From Paramarasmius palmivorus (Eukaryota; Basidiomycota; Agaricomycetes; Agaricales; Marasmiaceae): a DNA stretch of 64,000 nucleotides. The notes beneath the pieces are model-generated. The model was given only the letters and a program-made list of their open reading frames with translations, was not told the origin of the DNA and did no database searches. A program made the position numbers and the translations under genes. Positions 46,648 through 57,920 of this stretch are shown here, one piece after another. The stretch's first letter is position 1. The number at the start of each line of letters is the position of its first letter. The stretch spans positions 62,001-126,000 of the forward strand of contig JAYKXP010000100.1 of NCBI GenBank assembly GCA_037176845.1, read 5' to 3'.

Positions 46648-47724
46648 GGTGTCACGGAAAAAAGGAGAAAAGTCTGGGCGCCTATCTTATGGTATGTTTT
46701 CTGTGGGTTGCGTATGATTTTGCGTCATGGACTGTGCGGCGAAAAAGGTCTAGATTCCTTTCTACGTCGTGGGCAGCGTCAATGAGGACGTATATACCCT
46801 CGAAACGCCGCAATGACCAGAGTATGAGGCAAGCGAAAAGGTAGGCGCTTGGAGGTGCTTGGCCGACTTTCTTCCGAACCACTATGACCAGTCGGTGCAA
46901 GTGGAAACAGAAACGGAAGGATATCGATGGGCTCACATCGGCACTATATTGGTAAGTTCACTCCACACTGGCTATCAAAAATCAAGCGAATGACCATTTA
47001 TTCCCGTAGCACTCTTGTTCTCTCGGTCCCACTTAGTTCATTGAGTTGATCAACCTACACTATAGGACTCACGAGCCGGTTAGAACATCCATGCTAGACG
47101 AAAAGCAGTCATATTTGGCAGGCACCATGTACCCACAGAACAAGAACCGAGTGCACGTCTGCTCATAGCATCTTTGTCTCTGAATCCAAGGCTTCAGGAA
47201 GGCGGGCAATACCCCGATAGAAAAATTAGGATCTTTGATTAGCTAGGGATCCGGACATCTCTGTGCAACGAATTGGTTTCGGTATTTCGAGAATCTGAGA
47301 AGGTTTTCGACGGTTCATTTAGTGCGATCGTCGCGTCTGTGGTTATAAGTACGATGATTGATTGCTCACATCCGCCATATAGACGCCAGATTATTATCAG
47401 CGAATTTCTGCAGCGTCCAATAACCAGTCTTGGATCAAGAATAATGCCAGGTATCCCTCAGAACCACCGCAAAGAGTTGAACCCAAAGTCGCACCCCAAA
47501 TCAAACCCAAAGTCGTACCCAAAATCAAACCCAAAGTCGTATCCGAAGTCGTACCCAGCCCTATACGGCCCACACCAATGACCTTCACGTTCAAGGTGGT
47601 TACACCTAGTATGCTACATCATCCGTAGTAACAACATATCATATCCTACTGTGTCTCAATCATTAGCAGCTCCTCGATGCCATAAATTTCGCTCCGACGG
47701 CAGGCCTTTTGAGCACATCAGCCT
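46648..47724. other. Intergenic with a minisatellite, no gene seen
   Basis: Upstream region of the trehalose subunit gene and downstream region of paralog B. Open frames through the repeat at 47479-47560 on both strands are explained by the repeat itself. Confidence 0.5.
47479..47560. repeat. 12-bp minisatellite
   Basis: About seven head-to-tail copies of a 12-base unit of the form AACCCAAAGTCG with alternating variants. On + it would read N-P-K-S-Y-P-K-S repeats; on - it would read T-L-G-L repeats. There is no independent support for translation. Confidence 0.75.
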
Positions 47725-50321
47725 TCACTTCTCGTGTTCGTCCTCCACTTCTGGTTCAGATTCATCGCGCAGCGATAACGCCTGCAACAATAAAACCCCA
47801 ACCGACAATATCCAACCCGCATCACCAACGGTCCAACCCGTCCCGCCACGGTCATTGCCCATGACCCATTCTGAATGGGACACCAAATCGCAGACTATGC
47901 TCATTGCCCATAGATATATGGTGAGCTTGTAGTCACCAGCAAAGACCCCAGATCGGTAGTTGAGTACGATTTGGCATAATTGTCCGGTGATGAATAAGGG
48001 ACCGAAGAAGACCCATGCCCATGTCCATGCATGAGTCGTTTCGGGTTTCGGGGGATCGATACGTGAGATCAAATATACACTAAAAGGATTGAGGAAATGA
48101 TATAGCAATATCAATGCAATGAATATCTATGTAACACCTGTTTGAGCTTTACACTGCGGAAGGGAAGAGATTGACTCACCACTAGTGCATAGCGCTTCTT
48201 GAATCGTTCGTCCAATCGATGACTTGCCCGTTCTTGGTGGTTCGGCTTCATTGCCTCGATACCTGAGGGTATCCATTTCGTATTTGACCAAACAAGCTTT
48301 ACTGGAGACACCGCGATAAGCATCAATGCTGGGAACACTAGGACGTCCCAGTACGATGAGTTCTCTTTGAATCTCAGTGCGGCAGACAGGATATACGACA
48401 ACGCTATCAGGTAAGTGCCTTTGATGCTGAGGTGTACTGTGGAGCCACGAGCACGACCAATCCAATATAGCATGGACCGAATTACCCTCCCAAGGCTAGC
48501 GATCCCGCTGAATTACAGTTGAGTTTACCTGCTCCATTCCGGTTCAAAATACATGCACCCACCTTATGAAATTTACTGCATATTTCCGTCGGGGATGTCC
48601 ATGAGGACTGTTCCCCATGAAAGCATCTGGGGAGTTTTAGAGGCAGATCACAAGTACTGGAAGAAGACAACTTACTCATCACACTCAACCTCGTCAGGTC
48701 AGCGGCCTGTTCCTTTTCGCTATCATGAGGTCCAGCGTTCTTGACCGAGCTTGAATCTGAGTCACTATTGAACATCTCGACCGTCGCAATTTTCCCTGGG
48801 GAAGCCACGGATAATGTTAGATGCCACATAACGTTCATTGGCGTCTCCTTGTCTCGGTCAGCTAGCAGATGAGAGGTAGCATTCGACGCATTTCGATCGC
48901 ATATCTGGCGAGTGACCGGTACTGGAACCAAATCCTGATCGAATACATGTCAGCCTAGGCACAACCCATGAAGGGGATGCCGGATACTTGCCTTGGGTCC
49001 CGAAACACGTCGAATACCGGTCAAATACGGTGGGTAAACCCATTCCTGGCTCTTTGTGTTTCTTGTTTCCGAGTCCTCATTACTGTCCGCTCCAAGCTCG
49101 ATCAACGTCTCCCAGTGCCCATGAGTTTGGTATCGCCTCGACCTATCGCAGATCCCGGGCCTTTGGTTGCACTAGGGAGAGCGCCCTTAGAGAATGAGAT
49201 TATAGACAATGTATTCGGGGTGCTCACCAGCCTACCGTAGCGCAAAAGTTTTCTATGCTTTTCCATCAACCTTTGGAGACTGAAGACATGTGTTTCATTG
49301 GCGACAAGTACATGACTCCTGTGTACAAGAGGAACGCTTAGTTGTAGTCTGTGGAAGGAGGGAGTAATCAAAACATACTTCGATATGATTAACGGCTGCA
49401 ACTTGTGGCCAGGTTTCGCAAGAACCACTTGGCCGGAATCGGCGAGCGCATAGCAGACTGCTTCATTACCATCTGGCACGTCCTTGATTCCGAATAACGG
49501 CTCGTCGTCATCGTCTTCGTATATGTGCCCTTCCATCGCCATAGTCTTGTTTTCATACAGCCGTATCAGATCAAGCCTAATGGCAAATGAATCGATGGCT
49601 CGGTCTCTAAGGCTCGGTCTTAAGGCTTCAGGGTCAAGGGAATAACCAGTCTCATTCCTGACTGGCTTCATGGGGGTCGGTCCCCAAGACGAGTAGTTTG
49701 TCATTCGGTCGAGTAAGGAAGGAGATTGCGGGATGAGGATAATGGATGCGCTGAGATCTGACGTGGATATATTTTCCGAGCGGCTGGTTATAACGGTCAG
49801 TATAGAGTTGCTTGGCAGAGACAAAAACGAACGCACAACACAGCAGGAGGTATCTGCAATGGAATCTTCACGAGCCTAGCTTTGTCGCGAAGTTTCAATC
49901 CTCTGAATACGATATCTTGGTAGATAGCCTGCTCGGTTGCGTCTCCCCCTACAGTACTCATCTCTTCCTCTGTCTTTCGCAGCCAAACAGTGACTCCGAC
50001 ATCGAACTTCTGTTCCTGATCTATCAAAGGACGAGCTACAGTATAGCGTTGCCAAGTTTTAACCGCTTCTTCCCAGGTCTGGTTTTGGTAGACCGATGCG
50101 TGGGTGAACCGGAGGGTACCATTGACGAAAGACGCTCCAGAACGGAAGGATATGATAGCAACGAAGACACCAAATAGTCCAGCGAAAACCCAAAGGATGG
50201 ATTTGCATATAAATCGACATCCGGAGGGCTTACGCCGTGGACTAGAGCCTAATCCAGGGTCAAGCTCGAGAAGAGATTTTGCTGAAGTTTTGGTATCGTT
50301 AGGAAGCTCGGGGGTTGACAT
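47725..50321 (-). CDS. Multi-pass membrane protein, paralog B of three
   Basis: Close homolog of the gene at 27086-29688, with the same exon plan. ATG 50321 gives M-S-T-P-E-L-P-N-D and a strong N-terminal helix (I-L-W-V-F-A-G-L-F-G-V-F-V-A-I-I-S-F). Next come Y-Q-N-Q-T-W-E-E-A-V, F-D-V-G-V-T-V-W-L-R-K, D-I-V-F-R-G-L and D-L-V-P-V-P-V-T-R-Q-I-C-D-R-N-A-S. C-terminal helices surround N-H-Q-E-R-A-S-H-R-L-D-E-R-F and W-T-W-A-W-V-F-F-G-P-L-F-I-T-G. The acidic E-V-E-D-E-H-E-K end matches paralog A. N-x-S/T sites in the big soluble part suggest it faces outside or the lumen. The function is unknown. It is divergent from paralog C, with 493 bp between start codons. Confidence 0.78.
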
Positions 50322-50814
50322 TGGATTTGGGGTTCTCACCGGATGTAAACTGCCCTAACTTTATGCATTACTGGAGTCGACGTTCTTGATTATCATCTTA
50401 GCATCTTAGCCCTGTGCTAAACTGCGGATCCGAAAAAGATTGTTGCCAACACCAGTTGACCCGCAGCGGGCCCAGTTGATCGACGACACCCGAAGTGTTT
50501 CTTGTTCCTTATGGAATGGCTGCATAGTCAGAAATATCATTGACGGAGACGGGTGTTTGACTTTGAGGCTTATCCATTGTCGAAGTAGAAATGAGAGTCG
50601 CGGACGGAGTGGAAAAGTGACTTGTGATCTGCGCTACTTACCTCTTGGGCGCTTGTCATTCTTCTCCCGCTCCATCACATTGACTTTTCAGTGTTCACGG
50701 CAACTGCAAGTCAATTGCCTTGCCTGTGCTCAGTTTGATCATCACTGTCAGCACTGCGCTCATGGGTTTTAGATACAAAGACTCATCAGCCTTGGATACG
50801 ACGCTTCATCGTCC

Positions 50815-53671
50815 ATGTCCCTCTTAGAAAAACCCCGCGATTCTGCAACAAACTCGACCCTTCAATTCGACCCAGGACTAGCTCCTCCCACCCGGCGCAA
50901 ACAGTCTGGATGCAGAATAATCTGCAAATACATTCTGTGGACCATCGTCTTGTTTGTAGCAGGTTCGCTACTAGTCCTTCTGGCGGACATGGGACGCGAT
51001 CTCGTCAACTCTACTATCCGCTTTGCCCACACCTCAGTCTATCAGAACGAAACCTGGGAAGAAGTAGTTGCCAATGGGAGGCAGAATATCGTAGTTCGGC
51101 CACTTGTGGACGAAGGGCAAACCTTTGATATCGTAATCACCGTCTGGGTGCGAAGAACGGAGGAAGAGCAGGACTCAAGACTACCAGCAGGTGCAGGAGA
51201 TACCCAACACCAAAGTGACTCCGAAGCCGTAAAAAATCAGTGGAACTCACACGAACAGGCGATATACTCCGGCGTTGCGTTCCGAAAAGTGCAACTAAAG
51301 GACAAAAATGTTGCCGCTGAAATCCCTTTGCAGATACCAACACGGGTCTTGTGCGTTGTCAACTTGGGCTCTCCGAAACCATCAACTGATATCACCCAGC
51401 TTCTCAGAGAACATTACCATGCATGATCTCCGGGCATCTGTTATCTTGATTCCAAACTCACCATCGCTCCTTGATCATGTTTCGAATTTTTCGTCATGGT
51501 ATCCGTCAACAGTGAACCGCCCAAGAATGCGTAACCTCGACTTTCCGTTCGTATTCATTGTTCATGGCTTCATCTTATTAACATGGTATTTAGTCCGCCT
51601 TTCAATTCTTCGACGGCAGATATATCCACTCTAGTCCTCCATGACGAAGCAATCGATAGTTTTGGTCTCAACATCGATCTCGTCACACTGTACGACAGCA
51701 AGGACGCAGCGAGCGGCAACGAAACTTCCTCCGAGAACATCATCGACGACTTCTGGACCATGGGGCTTGATGAAGCTCCCGAACCAGCTCCAACAGCAAG
51801 TTGCTACGCAATGGATAACTCCAGCTCTGATGAAATCATTCGTGCAAAACCTTCCCATAAGAAACAGCCCTATATCAAGACGAGGTATGTCGCTCTGGCT
51901 TTCCTTCGCACTGGGTCAGCTGTTCAACATCCCTCCAATAGGACCCAAATTCGAGTTTCAGACCAAACTCACATATTCAATCGGAGGGCTTACGTCAAAA
52001 AGCACAAAGCCCTCAAAGCCAAGGCAGTAGGTTTCTTTCCATCCTTAGATTCTCTGCTAGGGTTGACATGCTGTTGCCCCAGTGTGGTTTTCAACCAAAC
52101 AAACCAGATAAACCCCTCGACTTCGACCAATGCAATCGAACGTACGCTCAAAACGGCAATTGGGAAACTGTTCTCCACCTTCAGGTTCCATCGTCGACAA
52201 ATGAAGGAGAATACGAGACGCAATGGGCGTATGCTCCCTACTTGTCGAGTCTTCAAAGTGCTTCTGGCTTCAAGGCAAGTAGACCCCTTCACTTCGTTGT
52301 TTCATTCATGCTCACTAATCGTACGTGTAGGATTTCGTTCGGGTCCCCGTTACTCGCCAAGTATGCGACCAGAACGTCACTCGTGCCGCTGCGAAGCTTC
52401 GAGGTTAGTACATTCCTTACCTGTTCTTTTCTCATTGTGACAAATCGCTCTCGGCAGAGTATTTCGTTAATACAGACCAGGAATTTATGAACGTCACCTG
52501 GCACCTTTCATTCACGGGTCGAAAACCAAACAAACTCGTCACCGCCGAGCGATTCAGAATGTTAACTCCAAACCCTGAAGCCAATCACACTGAGCATTAC
52601 ATGCAATCGACTTACGAACAAGCGGAATTATATAGTGAGGGCCTTCGGATTGACTAAGTCTTCTTGATCTCACTGGCTTGATACTTAAGATGGCGTATTC
52701 GGACACGCATTCTACCCTGATGCCCACCCAAGACGCAAGGCTATTTTGTTGGCAACTAGGTACGGTCAATATCTTCTGTGCACTGGGACCTGTGGCTTAC
52801 ATGACTCACAGACTGCTCATATCCATCCCGATCAGCGTCCTCAAACTCATGTACTGGAGCAGTCGGACTTCTTCCGTGCATATAAGCATCCGAGGAAGCT
52901 GGGCTCTTGCCGTGTCCCTTATCTTAAATTCCCTTGTGGAAGTCCTGACAAAAGTAGCAAAGGAAGATACAAACAAGGATTGGTGGTCTGCCGTGACCAG
53001 TCTCCTATTCGCTGCGATATTCTCCTGGCCTGTGCCCATCCTGATGATACGAACCGTCCTGCCGATGGAGCTGCTTTGGCCCGGGCTGAACGAGGCCTCA
53101 TTCACACGAAGGCCTTGGTTCTCGTTCTTGTCCGGAAAAGCAAGTCATCGCGAGCGTGCGAGCGCAAGGCTTGACAGTCGAATAAACAAACGGATTATCC
53201 TTCTCGTGAGTTGATGCCTCGCTTATTTTCTCGATATATTTACTAATAGCTTCGCTTTCACAGGGATATCCGGCACTTGTACTACTTTGGTATTTCGCAA
53301 GTCCATCACGACTCTTCCTCATCCCCTCAACCATGCCTCTAGCCGAAACAACAGATACAACGCTCTGGGATAGCGCCTATCAATTTATCGTACCCCTGTG
53401 GCTGATTGGCAGAGCCTGTCAGGTTGCACTCAACTTCCGTTCTGGAATATTCGCAGGAAACTATCCATCGACTATTTATCTCGCGCTTTTCAATCAGTTG
53501 ATTACTTTGTCTCTCCTGTCCCCGTTCCTTTTGGGCAGGGACGATTCTAGATTGGGCTTGAATGCAAGCCAACTCTGTGACTTCGTCCTCGTCGCGGTTT
53601 CGACGTGGCAAGCGATCAAGCTCCCACGGCACAAGCCTGAGTTGGATGTCGATGACGAGGATAGTAGATGA
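50815..53671 (+). CDS. Multi-pass membrane protein, paralog C of three
   Basis: Most diverged of the three paralogs. ATG 50815 leads to an N-terminal helix (I-L-W-T-I-V-L-F-V-A-G-S-L-L-V-L-L), then Y-Q-N-E-T-W-E-E-V-V, F-D-I-V-I-T-V-W-V-R-R, M-H-D-L-R-A-S-V-I-L-I-P, D-F-V-R-V-P-V-T-R-Q-V-C-D-Q-N-V-T and a C-terminal helix cluster with S-H-R-E-R-A-S-A-R-L-D-S-R-I. It ends D-V-D-D-E-D-S-R. One intron has a GC donor (AAG|GCAAGT at 52275-52276) and another needs the acceptor near 51589. Translation with these introns gives no stop. The promoter region is shared with paralog B. The function is unknown. Confidence 0.75.
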
Positions 53672-53938
53672 CTTTAGATAGCCTACCAAACAGTTGTTTC
53701 TATACTGTTCTCGACTGCTGTGTTCACCTATTCTACCGTCGGTTTGCCAAATTCAAACTAGCACGGTGGCTTCATAGTAGCAATATCATATATACTTGAT
53801 ATGTACATGTTTCTACAATACATGTGCATTCTGGGCTAATAGATGGCAAGGTTCGTCAAACGTTCCCGAGCGACTCAAAACTAAGTAAGGAAAACAAGAT
53901 AGCTGTATTGGTACAAGCAGCAAGAGCCTGAGGGCCGC

Positions 53939-56086
53939 CTACTCTAGACGATGTGGGATCGATGCTGCACGGCCAAAAACTTCTAGGAAGGAAAGGGCGT
54001 AGTGGTGAGCCAACTCTCGCTCAATCTCTTGTAGCAGTATTTCGAAGTTATGGCCATTGACGTCCGTCACAGGAAAGGGAGTGAACAGGATTACGGGCTT
54101 CGGATCAGTCCAGCCCATCATGAGGCTATGAAGTGCCCTCAAATAGCGCACTTTGTGTTCAGCTTCGACAGCGCCAAAGCCTTCCTGGGCTTTTGCAATA
54201 TCCGCGAAATCACGAGACCCTGTCCAACACGCGTCTAGAAGAGCGGTACGTTGTATTATATCCATTCTGCTGCGATTAAGGTGATGATCCAGTACCACCA
54301 AGTCCTGACGAAAGTTGAGTTCATTCAGCTCCCATAGTATCTCTTTGGCGTAAACTGGAGGGGGTATGCGACTGGGTTCAAGACGCCTTCCACGCCAGAA
54401 GACTGGCGTTGATGGTATATCCTCTACCCTAAATTTGAGAGGAGTAGCATCTACCATTGCCTTGAGCTGATCCATGGCTTCCAGGCGCCTTTGTCCAGTA
54501 CGCGTTTCTGGCCGCATCTGCGTCACCTCATCAAAAGTCAACATATCTCTCCATTGTTTCTTGGAATACCGATCTGAAGTGACTGAGAGACGATAGATAA
54601 GGACTTGGCGCAACCTCAACCAGTTTCGAAATAAGGCTGTGGCAGTCGAAGGATTGGAGGTCGTAACGAACATTTCAGGTGGTGGGAGAACGTATCCGCG
54701 ATTGACTCCATCAGGGGGAGGAAGAGATTGGTTATAGTCGGAAAGACGAGCGAGCGCATCTCTCCAAGCGTCGATGGAAGCTGGCGAGAGGGGACTAGAG
54801 GGTGGAAGGAAAGAACTGTGGTGTTTTTGAGGACCTCTCTTTTCCGCGGAATCTGTCGGAACATCAGAATTCGAAGAATGTAAGCAGCCTAGCACACTCA
54901 CAAGGCGCCTGACGGTTTCGACTGCCTTTCGATGACGCGTGCCTGAGTAACATTCCAGGCTTGGTAGACATGCGAGGATTGACATTAATCATTTGTAGCG
55001 ATGTCGAGCTTCTTGGTTGGTCGGATCCCATCAACGAAGGGTATTCGATGCCAGTGACCATGTAACGACCCATCGCTAGATAACGTTCGGGATTCCGGGG
55101 TAGACCGATAAACACAACTCTATGGCTGGGAGTTGCATCGGAAATGTCCACAATGGCACCGGTATGTAAGCGAATTTTGGTGGGCTCGCCACTGACCGGA
55201 TCATCCGAATACCCCTGTATGATGGGTACAACCTCGTCTACTCGTACATCAACTCCACGAAATGGACGAAGGAAATAGACGGGTATGCCACTGCGATAAA
55301 GACTCTCAACCACGTCCAGTTCGTCCGTAAAAGCCCCCATGAGCGAAGAATCGCCACGTTCATAGCAATTCAAGTTCTTGGTCTGCACGTCTTCAAAACT
55401 CTTGTGGTATTTCTCCAACCATCTTATCCGCGCATCAAGCTCGAGAATATAACGCTGTGCACACCTAAAGCGCAGAAGAACATCCGCCATGGGAGCAGCC
55501 ACCTGCAGACGAAGTATGGTGGCGCGAAGTTGACTGGAATATGTACGCAGATATACATCTCCATTGTATCCTTGAGGCATCGCTCCGATGACATTGTCAC
55601 CGAGATCAGCGAGCTGCGATGAGAGTGTGTCCTGTAACGTTCCAAACCCCTGACAGAAACTACCACATGCTGAAACGAAATGTTGCTCGTTAGGTACGAC
55701 CCAGGCGACCGAAAAGGGATCTTGGGACGCATCGGATTTGCTAGGAAGGGGAATGCGTATGACCGAGAGATGAGGGGCTCGTCGACTGAATGGTTGCGGA
55801 TAGTAGAGGGGATCGTCGCGACCAAAATGCCGATCTCTTCTGAGGCGAACGCGGCATTCATTCAAAGGTGGCTCATATAAGATCCGCATGTTTGGTGAAG
55901 TGATCAGAACGTCCTTGATAATATTGCCACAAAGGCCATCGTATGACTTGACAGCTGTGTTGTGGTAGAATTAGCGAGAGTATGGTTGACAACTGTTTAG
56001 GACGCACAGGCACCAGGTTTGGCACACTTTGTCAGGTCATAGGGTACATGAGCTAGTTGTCGGTCCTTGGGTGATGGTGGGCTCAT
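53939..56086 (-). CDS. Large agaricomycete protein of unknown function
   Basis: Three exons, 56086-56014, 55954-54902 and 54852-53939, giving 679 aa. The first exon (M-S-P-P-S-P-K-D-R-Q) joins in frame through V-K-S-Y-D-G-L-C-G-N to M-R-I-L-Y-E-P-P, so the start is taken at 56086, not at the internal ATG 55889. Visible features are an A-C-G-S-F-C segment near residue 120, G-I-P-V-Y-F-L-R-P-F-R-G followed by V-D-E-V-V-P-I-I, and R-N-P-E-R-Y-L-A-M-G-R-Y. Similar proteins, with the same order of a 'G-I-P-V-x-x-x-R-P' motif and an 'R-V-D-x-V-V' motif, are frequent in agaric genomes and have no known role. There is no membrane segment or signal peptide, so it is probably intracellular. Confidence 0.75.
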
Positions 56087-56229
56087 CTAGAGGTTATAGG
56101 AGTCAATCTTCTTGACCGATTGAAGAGTATTCGAACACAACATACCTCGATAGTGAAAATCCTGTTATCTAACAGTCAACCTTGGTAGCACTGATACAAG
56201 AGATGTAACTCACGTGTCGAGTTTGCAGG

Positions 56230-57600
56230 GTCTGGAAGAATATTGTCAAACAAAGCCGCAAAAAGCTATTACAGGCAACCTCTGTCGAACGGCACAACGG
56301 AATCAGCGAGATCTTGGTTCTTGAAGTGGGGACGGGGAGACGAACCTAATAGATTCCTGGAGCGCAGAAACCTGAACGCCAGTCGCAGCCGCGTTACGAT
56401 TTTGTAGATCAAGAAAGCGGTGTATAGAGTAGAATTTAGCCTGGAATTGGCCTCCAAGTAATGGTATCCTGTAGTCCCTGGTGAGGCGTTTGGCCGAGGT
56501 TCGAGTCTGAGCAGTATGTGGCTGCTGGCAGATGATGGCGCTTATCCAATCCTTTCTCACATTCATGGATGACACTGAACCAGAACTAGGAAACGGAAAG
56601 GCTGTTCCTTTCCATTCAATAATCGACAATGAATTGCGACCTGCGCTTATCATACACATCCAGCTCTGAATCTTAGAGTGAACTTCCTCGATGCACAGTT
56701 AGAAGTAGCCAGATTCGATACCGTAGATGCGATTCGTTACGAATCTGGCATGGAATCATGTAAACCCGTGGATCGAAGTCCCGCATCAGTCTAGGTAAAG
56801 ATGGTCGTAGAAAAGGGGAGAATACGCACCTGTTGGGATCTCCAATCCGCACACGCGCTTTGCAGGTTTTCGTGTTTTAAGACGACATCGCGTCCCTTCC
56901 ATCTTCAGCGTTTGTTCATTGGTCTAGGGTCCAGTGCCTTGAATATCCTTCTTGACTTGTCCCTGTATCCGACTAGTGTGAATGTGAGGGACGCAGATGT
57001 GATTAGAGGCCAACAAATCGTTACAATTCCTTAAGTAAAACAATCAACGTTAGCGCGTACGGAACGAATACCGGGGACATAGAAGGAAAAGTGGGGTTTT
57101 AAGCACATTTTCTGATGTTTTTCAATTTGTAGAACATATAATAGGCGACTATACCCACTACAGCCCAAGACACGGTGACCTCGAAGCAAAGTCTTCTCGA
57201 TCCGTCTTTTTGCTTCCTAACCTCGGAGTTGTCTTCTCTTTGGCAAGCGACTCGTGCAACCCCAAATTCATCGGGTTCCCCGAAGTCGCTTTGACCCAGA
57301 AAGGAAGATACAGAAAGTCGAACAGGGAAATGAGACCAATGGACACGAACTCACCAGGAACACATACGGACCGTTTTCCGGTATGTACTTCATTGGTTCC
57401 AGGCGATACAGATGCAACTCTTCGAGTTGAAATCCTGAATCATTCCTTATCTTCTTCCAGTGTTTCAACAACAAATTCGCGGACCCAATCCTTCCCTTCT
57501 CCTGCAAGTCCTTGCATCTTGAAATTGCCCGTCTGCAAAAACGTTCAGGAACGAGCTACTATTGAGCAAGAAAGATATTCACCAAGATAGGTCAACCCCA
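56230..57600 (-). other. Exon-like segments, possibly one or two small genes
   Basis: Minus-strand pieces look coding but could not be joined with certainty. One reads K-D-L-Q-E-K-G-R-I-G-S-A-N-L-L-L-K-H-W, L-E-E-L-H-L-Y-R-L-E-P-M-K-Y-I-P (about 57360-57560). With a GTATGT donor it splices to V-S-W-A-V-V-G-I-V-A-Y-Y-M-F, a possible membrane anchor, ending at TAA 57099-57101. A second piece starts M-E-G-T-R-C-R-L-K-T-R-K-P-A-K-R near 56900 and may continue near 56670. No family was recognised for either. Confidence 0.3.
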
Positions 57601-57920
57601 GGATATGCCTTCTCTATTCATCGCATCAACTTTTTGTTCAGGACTGCAATCAAGTCATAAACAATGCAAAGCTGCTTGGATAGTCAATATCCGATGATGA
57701 GAGTCGGGAAGCATGTTTGTACACCGACTAAGCGCCGGTGTCCAAATAAACCAACCCGGGTCCCATCTCCCATTGTCCCTCGCCTCGAGGCATATTGTGC
57801 TGAAAGATCCCATTGTTCGAACAAAGCCCACGCAGAACTCAAAAGCAAAATGGTCTATTATCTGGTCTTTTCGTTTACTTCCCTTTCCATCTCCCTTTCC
57901 ACATCTATCACGAACTGATA

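Noticed and set aside
47273..47581. 102-codon + frame rich in N-P-K-S-Y-P-K-S
   Set aside because: The repeated peptide comes from the 12-bp minisatellite, and the antisense frame is equally open.
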